The notes: generated from the letters alone by a model not told the origin. A DNA stretch of 64,000 nt from Icerya purchasi (GCA_039619475.1 CM077116.1:6510001-6574000); one strand, 5' to 3'. Shown: positions 32,798 through 45,739, numbered from the stretch's first letter. A program made the numbers and translations.

Positions 32798-33950
32798 GCC
32801 ATCTCAGAATTATTTGAGGCATTTCCATTGAACTGAGAAGTACGAGATTCTCAAGATAGCATTATATATATATATATATATACATATAAGTTGGCAACTT
32901 TATCGAATTTGTTGGTAGTTTTTTCAACATTTTTGCTCGGAGCTTTTTTATTATGCAGTAGTGTTATGTATTTTTTCACCTATGCGGAAAAAACATTTTT
33001 ATTTTAGTATTTTTTTGTCCACTTTCAGGATCTGTTAATATTATTCGCTTTATAAATATTAGCCAAATACATAACAAAAGCATCCGCAATCTATTTTCCA
33101 CTTTTGGTTCATTGGCCGTTTTCTTGTTTTAATAGTTGGTTAGGTTCTGGTTGGTCTATTTATATTCCTCGCTGCCCTCCACAAATTATGGCCCGTTTCT
33201 TGAATGGGTGATAAACTAGCAACGTACTTATGAAAAGTTTCGTTTATTAGTTCATTTAGTGCACTCTTAACTCTTTTTGTTAAAATTTTTAACTGCTGTT
33301 TGTTCTCAGAAATCTTTTGCCACCGCATTCTTTCTTTTCTGTAATATGAGTTCAAGAATACGAGTATATTTGGGGTAGTTGTAATTGTAATTTCTGTCTG
33401 CAGTGGAGTTAGAGGGTGCCGTTTTCGGTTGTTCTGTAAACCTTACCGTTTTCTCAATTTGTTCAGAAGATTTTAACTGAATCGATAAGTCAGTTTCTTG
33501 TTCTAAAACTTTTTTATACCAGCCCCAGTCTGTTGTATTTTTATTATGCAGTATTTTTGTTCTCGCTTTATTGATGAATTCTGTGGTTATGGTAGTTATT
33601 ATTGACGACTGATCCGAAAAGATGCGGTCAAAACTAGATGTTACGGTCATGAAATCCCTTTAACCGGAAATAGATCTAATAATGGGAATTCTCAACCGAA
33701 CGAGTATTATTATTATTTTTTTCATTATTTATATAATTCATATTTCACGGAACATTTGTTTCCAGAGATGTCATAAACTAAAATATATAATAACATTAAG
33801 AGTAGCGTCTCTAAATTTAGTGTCAGATTTTGCGAATTAAATTTTTCCATATGCCCCGTGTATGTCTGTAGCATTATCGCCATACAGATTTCCATTGCTA
33901 TGTCCATTTCAGGAATTCCTCGCCTGCAAAAGTAATGTTATCCTATTTTT
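32798..33950 (-). pseudogene. Jockey-like LINE, 5' half (split by the palindromic element)
   Basis: On the minus strand, 33140-33355 encodes the linker between endonuclease and reverse transcriptase seen in Jockey-group LINEs: basic helices, then 'VKSALNELINETFHKYVASL' and 'LWRAARNINRP'. The frame at 33306-33650 precedes it. The segment 33725-33940 resembles a decayed apurinic-type endonuclease end, with an 'IHGAYGK' block and 'ATLNVII' where the family has a PT... and ...LDI pattern. The sequence leads directly into the palindrome insertion point and resumes at 13413 with SYRPISLL. Many stops, dead copy. Confidence 0.7.
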
Positions 33951-36100
33951 TCAGTATTGTCTGATAATTATATTTCCACAAACTATTTAAACGAAATACC
34001 AAACTGAAGAAAAAAATCTTTTTAAAGTCTTCCAACTACGACGTGTTAGTGTCTGATGCAGCCTATGGCACATACCAGTGAATTTTAGTACATTCTTGGA
34101 TCGACTTAAAAACCCGTGACATTTTGGTATTTTCATTTGGCCACAATACACGCGCTTTTAATGATTTAAATGCGTCACTTTTTCGCAATGAAGACAAAAC
34201 AAAATTTTCATCTTAAGTTCACACTTTAGCGGATAAAGAGTGTCCTTCCATCCGCGAGCAAATTCCGGTTTACGACCGTTAAGCTCTCTTTTCATCAGTC
34301 GCTATAACGTTCACGAGTAGAGTGAGTAGCATATGGCATATATGCTACCAGAGGTATTCGAAAAGCAAAAGACGAAAACAACAAAAGCCAACCGAGGTTC
34401 ATCGTTTTCGGACATAACTTAAAGGACATTTACGCTATTTAGCTTTTATTATTTTAAGAAGATATTTATTTTTATACATCGACTGATATTGATGCCGCAA
34501 GAGGCGACCTTATTGTTTTCATCAACTTTCGTTTTTTTCAAATCCTGTCTCCGATTTAGATAATACAAACTAAACTGTATTTTATTACCCATTCGCTCGG
34601 TGAAAAGGTTCAATAATAATTTAATATGTTATTCTTCTTTACTTGTCAGTTTTGTTTCCAAAATTTTTAATTCTTCTATCACGTATCATTTTGGTGTTTA
34701 TGTTAATTTTTTTCTTTTTGTATGTCTCGAATGATTTCTACGACATTTGTAAAGAAGTTCTCAAAAAAAGGAATTTGCCGAATTTCGAAAAATTTCACCA
34801 TCTTCGAATAGGCTGGCTAGAATATGTTTTGGTTTTTTGAGAAAACTGTTGAATTTCCCAAGTCTAAGCTTGCTGAAGCCCTTAAATATCTAAATGTTTC
34901 CACCCTTTCAGGGAATCGCTACTTAGCCGCCTGTTCCTCCCATTCCAGCTCGTTGTTCTTTCATTTCAGAAAATTTGTAATAAAAATGCTTCGCGCAAAT
35001 TGCTGACTTTAGTGGGTCGATACCGTTAACGACTTCTCCATGCCACAGATAAAGTGAGTTTTGACGGTGTTTATCCGAGTTGTAGAGGAAAAACAAAAAT
35101 GTATAAATGGCACAGAAAGCCCGTATTTGCATAAAACTCATGCGAAAGGAAAGGCTTGTAATAAATCGAAAAAATAACTCGCGAGAACGTACCACGAATG
35201 TGAAATGGTAGTGCTGCAATTGACCGCTTGTCACGAGTAATAAATTCTGAAACGACGACGAGCAAACATGAATATATGCGAAAATAAACTCTTTTTGAGT
35301 GGTGAGCGCTAAATTTCGGGCATTCTGTTTCGGTTAAATGCGGAATATTTCCTAAGAAATGAAATTGTTCAAACGGCATCTGTTATTCAGTTGACGATTA
35401 AATGTGACAGAAGAAAAAGGGGAAGAAAACGAACGATGCCTTTTTTTCTTTTCTTTTCCAAAATACCATTTTATTCGTTTTAACGAGCACGCAGTTTAGA
35501 TTTTTTTACAAAAAACATCCGCTACATTTAACTTCCGCAGTAGCATTTGTGGGTGATTCATGTTTTTCTCCGTAGATGACGAATGATAATGATTTCGCGA
35601 ATTACAATATTTTTATTTTATAGGGACCATTTACGAACGTGATAAAAGCGTGAAATACCGAATGTACGTAAGAAATGAAATACATTAATATTTCGCTATT
35701 ATACAAAACGAGACTTTATTTATTTCATTTGCAACAATGTACAAACGACGGCTTTCGGCCAATTACACAGTTTGCATTTATAGAAGCTAAACAACGGTAT
35801 ACAAATTACTAATCTAACAGTAGTACTCACACAAACCCACTTTGGCAGAATGAAAATGACTCGTTTGAAAAATAAATAATTTAGAAACTGCCTCTTAACC
35901 CTTTTTTTTTATTTTTTTTTTTGTTTTTTTGATTGTTATTTTAGGGATTTCCAATAATAGCTGCCGGCTCTAAACACGAGCGGACTAAATTGTTATATAA
36001 CATGACTACACTGTGTGTATCTTCAACAACATAGTTTTTACTATTTCCGAATTAGAAGCCTAACACACATCCTTCTTGCCTTACTAACCATATGTAATAA
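33951..36100. other. No gene recognised
   Basis: AT-rich. Overlapping opposite frames at 34643-35379 are short and match nothing I know. Pyrimidine runs occur near 35900. Confidence 0.4.
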
Positions 36101-36104
36101 ATAA

Positions 36105-36294
36105 GCATTGAAAGTGAGTCTAGAATCAAGAATTAAAATCTCGCCGTATTGTATTTTTGGTTTCCAGATAAATACTGTAAGTTGATACAGCAACTTACAT
36201 CAATCAACTTACAGTATAAGGAACGTTTATCTGGAAACCAAAAATACAATTCGGCGAGATTTTAATTTTTGATTCTAGACTCACTTTCAATGCT
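36105..36294. repeat. Short near-perfect inverted repeat (hairpin), ~85-bp arms
   Basis: 'gcattgaaagtgagtctaga' and about 65 further bases reappear inverted on the other side of a loop of roughly 20 bp. Identity is very high: I see about one mismatch per 20 bases plus one small indel. A transcript would form a long stable hairpin. It is most likely a very small MITE or a local inverted duplication. No target duplication could be fixed. Confidence 0.85.
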
Positions 36295-36359
36295 CATTTA
36301 TATTGCCTTAAATTTCCGCGTTAAAATAATACGACAGCACTTTAATGTATTCTATACTC

Positions 36360-36720
36360 CAATTTTCGAAATTTTTCGATATCTATTTGTAGCGACACGT
36401 CATCGATGTTTTTTATTTCTTTTTTAATATTATCGCAACATCCGCGTATATATTAACGTGATACATTTTACTCGGGGTAAATCATTGATATATGATGAAA
36501 ACAGAAGAGGTCCTAAAACTGAGCTTCACGATGTGTACAGTAGAAGCAGGCAGATTTCGCATTATTGAATTGAATATCCTGTCTGAAAAGTAGCACTTCC
36601 AAATAACTAATAATTCTCTGGAAAACTGTTAAGTTTGTTTAATTAAAGTATTGTGGTCGACTTTATCGAACGCTTTCTCGAAATCTGCATATAAATTTCC
36701 TCTACTCGAGAAGATAAATC
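36360..36720 (-). pseudogene. LINE reverse-transcriptase fragment, minus strand
   Basis: The minus strand encodes YADFEKAFDKVDHNTLIKQT (catalytic motif A region) at about 36630-36690. Farther along, 'SVLGPLLFSSYINDLP' (the PQG block region and motif B end) lies near 36470-36530. These are standard Jockey/CR1-group landmarks. Spacing is compressed and frames change, so it is a broken piece with no endonuclease and no tail. Confidence 0.65.
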
Positions 36721-36729
36721 CATCTTGAA

Positions 36730-38700
36730 AGAAGTATACTAAGGATAGGTCATTAAGTATAACGCCCCTCCATAAATCCAGGCTGCTGCAAAAAAATATT
36801 GTTTTTGATCTGTGCGTATAGTTTTCTTTTTTTGAAAAAAAATTCAATATCTCTTTTTCAACTTTTTTATTGAAAGAGAAAAAAAAATGCTAACCAAATT
36901 CAATTTCTAGTTGTTCGATAAAGATATATGTGCCGGATAGGGAAATAACGTGTATTAAAAATTTGAAAAATTATCGTAATTTAACGGCAACTATAAATTT
37001 AAATGATGATAGTGCGGAATATTCTGCAGTTTGCTTACATGTTTCCAGTTCATTGTAATTGCTTTTAATTTTATAATTTTACATTAATCAAAGTTACCGG
37101 AAAAACGGGGTAACTAAATAAATGTCAGATTCGTTTTTAGATTTTCGATTTCCATGTAAAATATTTTTCGGTATTGTATTTATTTATCGTTTTTTATTTT
37201 AGCTCATTAGCTCCCCGGCTTTTTTTAAAATTTTTTTTGATATTACGTCAGTGTTACACTGAAACTGCAATGAGAAATAACCGGCCTACTGAGACGAATG
37301 TTCGAACGAACGTTAATTTTTTTTTTCAAAAACCCTATCAAAAAATAAAATAAAAGCCTAAAAAAGGAAAATAAAAAAAAAGAAACGGTGAACGGAAGCC
37401 AACAAAACAGTCGATAAAGATTCGGTAACTTTGAATCCTCTAAACTTCCTCGGTCGTCTTGTTTATAGCAATAAAGGAGGGTGGGGGGATTAACCTGCTT
37501 TTTACCGCCACTTGAAAGTTTCCACCGGTTTTTCCGGAATTACTAATAAAGTTGGAAGCCGTGTGGTGAATGAGGAAAATGAGAGGCTGCTGCGGTAAGT
37601 ATGGGCCGGAGTATGGTGATTTTGGTTTCTCCTTCTAGTCTTTCATCGCGACCGAAGAACATAACAGTGCCTTTGTAATGCTTGTTCGGCGTTGAACTCT
37701 CTACATTATTGGTCTTCCAGAAGAGGCGGATGATGATAATTAACGCCGTGGAATGTTGCCAGATAGTGTTTGGGTAATCGTGAAATTTGATACTAATCGT
37801 CGTCTAGCGCGCCCAGTCTACGAACGTGCTACTTGCGAAATGCCGATACAGTATGGATGTTGGACGAAAATATCGCGGTGACAATTTTTTCTCCCACCAC
37901 AACAGCAGCAGCGGGGTCTGGTGAGTGTCGTACAATTTTTCTTCGGACACCGCTCGCGGGTGCAAAACGGCTGCAACATTTATTGCTAACAACTAAAATT
38001 TGGCGGATAACAACGATGATCGGAATCCGAACGAACAGTGTAAGAAGCCAGCGTGCGTACCCCACCTCGCCACTTGGACTGTTCTAATTTCGTGTAATAA
38101 AATCGAGAATTAGATTAAAATGTAACTCTTTCCATTATCCTGCGTACATGGCGTTCCGTTACGTCATTAGTAGCTAATTAATTGTATATTACAATTTCAC
38201 TTTTAAAAGTAAGCGATTTAAGCGATTTTATCGTTTTTCTTTTCTCAACTCTGTTCGTAGTAAATCTTCAGATAAGTACACGCGCCTAATATGTAGTATA
38301 CAGTTCACTAACGAAAACCTTAACTCTGGATATTGCAAAGCCTCTTAGAGAGCAATGGCGATTATTCGTGCGATCGACCTTATCGCGCGGCCGATAAAAT
38401 TCTTTAAACTGTTTCTGTTTTTGGTTTTTTCCATTTCGGACGCAAACTTTTTCTTAACGCGAAACATTCATTATCGCACTTAATCCGTTAAGTAGCGCTC
38501 TTTTGGCACAAATAAATTTCCATACCGGATTAAAAATATCCCCTTGTACACACTGTCCGTCATTTGGCCGCTGAAATTATTTAAGAATATTAAATTCGTT
38601 TTGTATGTGTGTGTGTGTGTTTTTTTAAGTAAACCGTCACCTGTAATCCGTCCTAAAAAGTAGCGTACCTTAACGTTCGGCAAAAAATATTTGTAAAAAT
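36730..38700. other. No gene recognised; one less AT-rich block
   Basis: At 37800-38090 the base composition rises in G and C, both strands have open frames of 60-84 codons, and 'ctggtgagtgt' at about 37918-37928 looks like a splice donor. This could be a first exon of a host gene, but the encoded peptides match nothing I know. The rest is AT-rich. Confidence 0.3.
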
Positions 38701-38918
38701 ACAGTGAAACTTCTACTTTTAAATAGCGGACATTTCCTATTAGCGGACAATTTTAAAATCTTCGGCATTTTCCCATAAGACAGAATATAAAAATATTTCC
38801 CAATAACGGACCTTCTCAATTACGGACGCGGACACTTTAATAAGTATGATTTTGGATATTCGATTTCTGTTAAACGGACAAAGTTTGTCAAAAAAAGTTC
38901 AATTAGTGCTTCAGATTA

Positions 38919-39226
38919 TTGTATAATAGACGAGGTACCGACATAAATGAACTAGTAGCTGAATTCATGCAACAACAAAATCCATCCGATGATGCAGTAG
39001 ACTGTGATGACAATAATGTTTATGATGGCGAAGAAGACACAACTACTGAAATTGACTGTGAAACTTTAAATAAAGTTGACCCGTTAGTTGTTATTGGAAA
39101 ATTTTAAAAATCGTATTTCATTCAAAAAGCTGATGCTGAAGGTTTATTAAAAATGATATCCGAACTGCAAGTGCATGTCGAATCGCGTATTTTAAATGAA
39201 AGAAACAAATTAGCGATTTTTTCATA
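38919..39226 (+). pseudogene. Tigger-like transposase C-terminal remnant
   Basis: A frame of 62 codons, with an acidic stretch 'NNVYDGEEDTTTEIDCE', continues after a stop and frame change into 'EGLLKMISELQVHVESRIL' and ends near 39226. An acidic linker followed by a helical C-terminal tail is typical of pogo/Tigger transposases after the DDD catalytic core. The catalytic core itself is not present. The position inside matched Tigger-like ends supports the call more than the sequence alone does. Confidence 0.5.
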
Positions 39227-39415
39227 GAAAACTGAAATATGTTCGATACTCTAGGATTTACAGTATGTGTTAAAAAAAAAAAATATTTTGAACATAAGCG
39301 ATTAAAATTATAGATTATCTTGCGTTCTTGAAAACAAAAAGTGATGTATACTCTATTGCATAACTTGTTTATCAACTAATCCTGGAATACAAACATAACT
39401 AAGTACTGTAGTAGT

Positions 39416-40099
39416 CAAGCCTGGATTTAGGGGGGTCTGGGGGGGGCTGCAGCCCCGGGCCCCGACTTATAAAGGAGCCCTCAAGAGACACCCACTTCCG
39501 GCATGTAATAAAAAATGAATCTATCTTTTGTCATATACATAAACTTTTTTTTTTTAAATAAATAGAATTAACTTTACAGGAGCAAGTGCATTTTTTAATA
39601 CATTTATTTGTTAATAATTTTGTATCCATTTTTATTTTCTCCTAGAGGAGGAAACTTCGTAATAGTAAAATTTTGAGTTTCGTAAAAACGTACCAGAAAT
39701 TTGTTTTAAGGTATAACGAGTCGGAATCCACGTTTTTAGGAAATGTCTGTATGAATGTGTGTGTGTGTGTGTGTGTGTACAAACGCAACACACGCACACA
39801 CACTATCCTTTTATGCAAATCTTTGGTTAAAATTTTGCTGAAAAATTCATTGTTTAAAATTATTCATATATACATATATATTTTTTTTTGGCATCGAAAA
39901 TTCTACCCATTGTGTCGGTATGATATTTAGTTTTGTTTACATTAATAATTATATGTTAATTCGTGACTTCAAAATAATATGATTAAATTAAATTAAAGAA
40001 AATCTAGTTTTTCTATAAAACTGATAATTTTGTCACTTCCGAAAAGGGCACCCAATATTTCCGTAGCCCCGGGCCTATAATACACTTAATCCGGGTCTG
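39416..40099. mobile_element. hAT-type MITE nested in the Tigger-like element
   Basis: It is flanked by a perfect 8-bp duplication, GTAGTAGT (39408-39415 and 40100-40107). Termini are CAAGCCTGGATTTA and, inverted, CAGACCCGGATTAA. GC-rich 'gcagccccgggccc' and 'agccccgggcc' blocks lie just inside both ends. It contains a (TG)n microsatellite near 39757 and no transposase. Confidence 0.8.
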
Positions 40100-40883
40100 G
40101 TAGTAGTACACGTACACACATATTTTTATGTTATACCAACATTTTTTTTTTTTATATTTTAGACGCATATATGTCTTAAGTAAATATGTACTGTATTTTT
40201 TTATATTACGTACTATCTTTTATATTCTTGTTAAACACGTTACAATACACAATAATGTAAATTTCAGTAAACTGTACATACATTATTATTTTCCATTAAC
40301 GGACAGTTCTTAATACCGGACAAATTTTTTGGTCCCGCAACTGTCCATTATTCAGATGTTCCACTGTATTCGTATTAAACTGTAGTTATTTATTATTCTT
40401 CATTCAACGACACGAATAAAGTATATTTTGCGTAGAATATCTCTGGAATGTGTATACTTTAGTTTACGAAAATTTTGACATTTTAAGATGATTAAAAATT
40501 TAAAAACAATCAACAACGAATAGAAAACGGTAATAATCGAAGTACGTATTGAAATGTTTACAATTTACGTATTAACCGAAAGCGGGGAGTTCTTTCGTAA
40601 ATGAATTTTTAAACGACTTTTGGTGAGAACTTTTAATTGATATTGGACTAATTTATTGCGTAGTACGATGCACTTTTTTCCCTTAATGTACGAAATATTT
40701 GAAAACTCACCAACGTTTTGTTCAAAAAAAAATTTACGAATCCGCTGTTGCATATTTTTTTTCTCCCGTAAATTAATTCTACCAGAAGCTTAAAAAAGTT
40801 ATCTTTCGGAAGAGAAAAAAAAAAAATTCCTAATAATTTTAACTAGTAAATTTACCTTAAGTATTTTTTCTTTTTTCCCCGTC

Positions 40884-41050
40884 GGCGTGATAGCCTAGTT
40901 TCTAGAACGTTTGTTGGCGAAGTCCCAGACGAGGACAGAATAAATTAAACAACAGCTAATAGTCAAGTAAAAGGCAATGGCAAACCAACCGGGGTAGTAT
41001 AGAGCAGACATAAGTAGGACTGTATTTATGTAACGATAAATCAAACGATT
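40884..41050 (+). mobile_element. Possible SINE-like sequence
   Basis: A short, less AT-rich block contains 'gtgatagcctagtttct', loosely like a tRNA A-box region, and 'ggcaatggcaaacca', a phrase seen in some arthropod SINEs. No clear B box or tail was found, so the call is weak. Confidence 0.2.
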
Positions 41051-41140
41051 ACACTAATCAATGCGCAAAGTGTAGTCTTGCGTGTACACTGGCGTTTTAA
41101 ATAATTGCCGTGAATGTCTGTACAGCTGGGACGTTTTGTC

Positions 41141-41205
41141 TTTTTTTTTAATTTTTATTTATAGGCGCGTCAACTGGGGGAACATTAACGCAGCGCAAGT
41201 GAACT
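41141..41205 (-). mobile_element. Extremely 5'-truncated LINE tail, minus strand
   Basis: A T-rich run is followed by 'ggcgcgtcaactgggggaac' and 'acgcagcgcaag'. This matches the start of the LINE copy at 48221 ('gggcgcgtcaacagtggaac', 'acccaacgcaaag'). Only about 45 bp of the 3' end remain. Confidence 0.5.
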
Positions 41206-41209
41206 TTTT

Positions 41210-43360
41210 AAAAGTGTCAATGTGCGGCAGCGAGATATTCTACCTGAACGAAACACAATTAACTAATCAATTACGTCACGGAAGCTGGCAGCTGGAATGT
41301 ACAAGTAGCTAGTCACGACACTCGGAATCACACTACTGAAATCGATTTTTTCCTCATCCGAATAAAAAAACCGAGACAATATGTTTCGAGCACACTGCCT
41401 CTCTCTCTCGGAATATAATGTCTGGCCCTGCTCTCCACGCACGTCAAAACAAGCCGGCTACTGCTGCAGCGTATTTTGTTAAGGGACATTCATTAATTAT
41501 GTGGGCTCAAAATGGGGAAAGGTCCGGCAAAATTTCATCAAATCTCGTTTAAACTGAGGGTGACATAACTGAAAATCTCACGACAACTTTTCAAGAATAT
41601 ACATTATTATACAGAGAATAGAAAAAGATGAATAAATTCTTCTTTTACTTTTTTTGGAGTGCCCCATTTTGCCCACTGAAAAAATCTCATGGATATTAGA
41701 AACTTTTATTTCCAGTATAAAAAGAAAACAGTAAAAAAAAAAAAAGACGTTCAGTGTTTTTAAAAGAAAAAAAACAAAAAACTGCTATAATACATGAATG
41801 CCCATGAAGTGAGTGAAAAAAATTAGAGAAGGTGCTGTCTGTTTTTACTTTTAATTCGACTAAATTTAAATAAATTCGTTATAGTACACCTTTACGTTGT
41901 ACTATTACTTATCTCCTTTATATAAATTTAGTACTTTACACACAACTATAACGTAAATCTCACGCGGGAAAGAGAGAATTCAAATTAAAAGACAAAAACT
42001 GCTCACGTAATTAATGGACGGCACCTTAGGCAATGGTTAGAAGCCGAGTTGGAAGACTAAATATTGCGCGCGTTAGATTTTAAAATAGGCCGAGAAAAAA
42101 CCTTTGAAAAAACTGCAACAAATGAAACCAAAAATTTTATTTTAACTAAAACGGAACAGTGTGTCTGTTGTATTCGCCGGCGTGACTTCCTAATTAATTT
42201 TATTTCCGATTATTTCCTTGATGTTGTAAACTAAAATAATACATTGGACGGCTGTTTCTTTTTGTCCTACCGCTTTAGAAATAACCAAAAACCGTATTTC
42301 ATTTTACGATTACGTAATTTTTATAAAAATGATTTACCCCTCTGTTTCTTATTTATCAAGTAAGCTATGGGTAAAATTAATGGAAATAACTATATTTTGA
42401 TGAGTACTTCATTCGAAGCCGCAAAACGGTGCTGCCACTTTAAAATCTCTCAAAACAACAGGACTAGCATCATTTTGAGGGAAGTGCTTTCAAACACTCC
42501 TTCCGCCGTAATTTGTTTTCGTTCCTCAGCACGATTTAGCTTTCTTGTCAACTGCTATATAATAAACCTCCTCTTTTAGGCTTGCAGAATTAAGGCACAC
42601 TGAGCCCAACTGTCGATCGACAATGTCACGGCAAAATATTTTAATAATACACGGATAATCCTGTTTTCGATAGAAGTGCGGTTTACATTTAAATAAAAAT
42701 AATAATAACTTGGGAGGCTCGCAACTTGCGAGTATAGATGTGTGGTACATATCAGCTGATCCTCATTTTGTTTCTATTCCTCGGAGGACGCATCTTTTTC
42801 TTCGATGTCTTCGGTCTCTCGGTTGACCAAACGGAGTCAGGAGTTTTCGCTTTTTTTCTTTTTTTCCTTTTACACTCCTCTTCCGAAAACTTAAACCAAG
42901 TTACAACGCGACCCGTAACGATAGCTGCATGGCACCCAAGGATACGACGATGTCGGTAACAACAAAACAACGCTATACAGAGTTATGAGGGATTAAAATG
43001 AGCTTCGAAATGGCTCATAAATATTTTCTTCCAGTCCTCGTTAAAATTATCGATTACGATCACATCATTTTATAAGAAATGATACACAAGTCGTCGTAAT
43101 TTTAAAATCTTCAAAATAATGAAAATACGCAAAATCGAAAAACAAACCTGTTGAGTTGTTTAGCTGACCAGTTAGCGTGCACTGAAGCAGACGACGACAA
43201 ATAGAATGGACGAAAGAAATAAACTGACACGCACTATGCTATCACTCGAAATGTTCTCCCGCATGTAAATATTCCGAATATAAAAATATCTCAGGATCAA
43301 GAAAGATTTATTAAAAACAATGATCGACGAACAACACTGGAAAACAAAGGGTAGCAACTA
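41210..43360. other. No gene recognised
   Basis: AT-rich with several overlapping opposite frames of 60-75 codons (42367-42970) that do not resemble a known family. Confidence 0.4.
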
Positions 43361-43363
43361 GAG

Positions 43364-45519
43364 CAGTGGCGGCTCGTGCATATGTTCACATTCGCACGTG
43401 AACACCCTGTATTCAACTTTAAAAAAGTAGAATCCAATATTTTTATTTATATTTATTATTTATATATCACTATTAGTAAAATTAATGTTAAAAATAAATT
43501 TATTTTACATTTTTAAAAAGTAATTAAGTTTTGTCCGGAATTCTTTTAGTGTGAAGGCTACTTGTAGCACGTGCGATCGAAAACCGTGTAAGTACAATGT
43601 AGTAGTGTGTCAGAAAGATAAAAATGATGTTGTGTTAGTGCATGTGTTACATAGGCTTGATGGAGCACACTCGAATTGTGAACCAAACGATAGGCGTTGT
43701 TCTTGCAAGATTATATTTTGTAGGTGAGCAGTACTTTAATGAAGTGAATTTGATTATAAACAGAATTAATCGATAAATTTTCATAAAACGATTATATGTT
43801 TATATTTTTTTACTGTTTATAACCATATTTGAATTTTGAAGGAAATAAAGTTTGATTGGAGCATATTTATGTGCTTATTTTTACTTTTATTTCATAAGAA
43901 AAGTATATAATTGCATCTATATTATATCGATTGTGTTATTGTGTTGCATACATATACAAGTTAGTACAATATTGTACATTTAAAAACAGTTATGTGTTTA
44001 AAATTACCGTGATTCTATTTGTCAACATTATAATTTCCAAATATTGAAATACAGTAAAAATTGGTTATAACGGCATACCAATTAGCTTTTAGCTTTGAAA
44101 GATTTATGCAGATGAATTTAACAAAAACATCATCCTTAATCTTTTTCAATGAAGAAATGAAATTTATATAAACAGAACAGATATACCGTTATTTTTTGTT
44201 CTGTTTATTTTGTTAGTGTCAACATGTAAAATGCTTATTATAAATATAACATTGATGAAAACCTGTTGTAAGACCATTGTAAAAAAATATTAAAAAAAAG
44301 ATTACTATACTCATTTTGTTATAATAAAAAATCGAAAAATTATAAATTTCTTCAAAAGTAAGAAAATATCAAACCACTTCCGTTTTGGTAGTTTCTTTTC
44401 TCTTACTCTTGCTTTATGCTGATTTAAGTTTTTTTATTATCATACTTTTATGCACAAAAAAGAAAGTATGTTGTTTTTGTTTTTGACTAAGAAATATGTG
44501 TAGTTATAATTATAAATAAATGATTTGCTTATTCAGCGTAATTTATGCCATAAAATATTTCGTGTCATTTTCGTAACGAACTGTTCATTAGTAGTAAATT
44601 TTGAACATTAAAAAATTATAATGCTTTATTTGATATGGGATATAATGACCAGATTATTCAGCTTTTTGAATGTTTTTATAACTAATTTCTACTGTATCTT
44701 ATAATTTGTCATTTTATTATACTCTTGTTGGTGAGACATGCATTATGTAAAACTGATACTGTTCAAGATGTTGGCTGGATATTTTAGCATAAAAATTTAA
44801 TTGTTTTTCTTTTTAAGCAAATTCAAAATAATTGTAATAATTGATAAATTAAAATAATGATAAAATATAAATATTACATAGACTTAAAAAACAATAACAA
44901 CCAACATTTTGCAAAATTTTAACTTTTGTTTGTTTTTAATGTACTTAAATAAAAATATGTAACGAGTTTTCACAGTTCATATTATTAAAATTAAAATATT
45001 TGGTAGAAACCACATCACTTTTAAAAATACTAATAACATTTTGAATATATATACACAGTCGATCATTGGGAACACAGTTTAGTTTTTTTCAAATATTTTC
45101 AATAGTGACGTAGTTTCTACCTAAAATTGTAATTTTACTTAAGGTTAAAAAGTGCTAATTATATTCTTACTAAGTTTTTCGACACTAAAACGAATTAAAA
45201 CATTTTTATGTAGCACAATGTGGGAAGACAGGTTAAATGCTTTAGCTATGTTATCAATTGAAAAACAAATGTTCCACAATATTCCTAACTTTCATGAAAC
45301 TGTTATAGATTTTTTTTCTTTAAAGAAAGATAGAAGAATAGATTTAGTTTACAAGACTTTTAACTGAAAATTATTAATATGCGCACATACACACAGACAC
45401 ATACATACATACATATATATATATATAGTTTTTGATAAATTGTTTTCAATAAATATTTGTGTAATATTTAATATATTTAATTGTGAACCTCCATTTCTGT
45501 TACTCACGGGCCGCCACTG
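43364..45519 (+). mobile_element. hAT DNA transposon, internally deleted, with 8-bp target duplication
   Basis: The termini are CAGTGGCGGCTCGTGCATA on the left and, inverted, CAGTGGCGGCCCGTGAGTA on the right. They are flanked by a perfect 8-bp duplication, AACTAGAG (43356-43363 and 45520-45527). These ends and the duplication length are those of hAT elements. The 2.16-kb element keeps only the last part of a transposase, next to its right end. The rest is AT-rich. Confidence 0.9.
45150..45367 (+). pseudogene. hAT transposase C-terminal (dimerisation) remnant, ZMYM-like
   Basis: A 71-codon frame contains SFSTLKRIKTFLCSTMWEDR and LNALAMLSIE. This is the conserved hAT C-terminal dimerisation block of the group related to zinc-finger MYM-type 1 (ZMYM1) proteins. 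It lies about 150 bp inside the right terminus, where the end of a hAT transposase normally sits. BED/TTF zinc finger and catalytic domains are missing, so it cannot be active. Confidence 0.7.
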
Positions 45520-45679
45520 AACTAGAGGATCTTAGAGCATGACAGATTTCAATATACATGCATTGTAGCGTACAAGAAACGGACATATTAAGGACCCAAA
45601 ACGAAGTGAGAAAATTTCTAAATCAATAAAAAATAAAATAATATGAAATACATCGCGAGTTACATTAAATTCGAAAAAA

Positions 45680-45704
45680 TAATACCAATAATAATAATAA
45701 TACC

Positions 45705-45737
<33 letters not shown>
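45680..45737. repeat. (ATA)n microsatellite
   Basis: ATA/AAT units, interrupted twice by 'acc'. Confidence 0.9.
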
Positions 45738-45738
<1 letters not shown>

Positions 45739-45739
45739 C

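Larger units (their letters stand above)
38702..40366. mobile_element. pogo/Tigger-like DNA transposon remnant with TA duplication
   Basis: The termini are inverted repeats beginning CAGTGAAACTTCTACTTT on the left and CAGTGGAACATCTGAATAAT (inverted) on the right, each next to a TA. Both ends contain repeated 'agcggac/taacggac' words, as in Tigger-type ends. The interior holds a decayed transposase C-terminus and a later hAT MITE, leaving about 980 bp of original element, so most of the transposase is deleted. Confidence 0.8.

Noticed and set aside
34643..35379. Overlapping 60-103-codon frames on both strands
   Set aside because: No recognisable motif, and opposite-strand overlap is typical of chance frames in AT-rich DNA.
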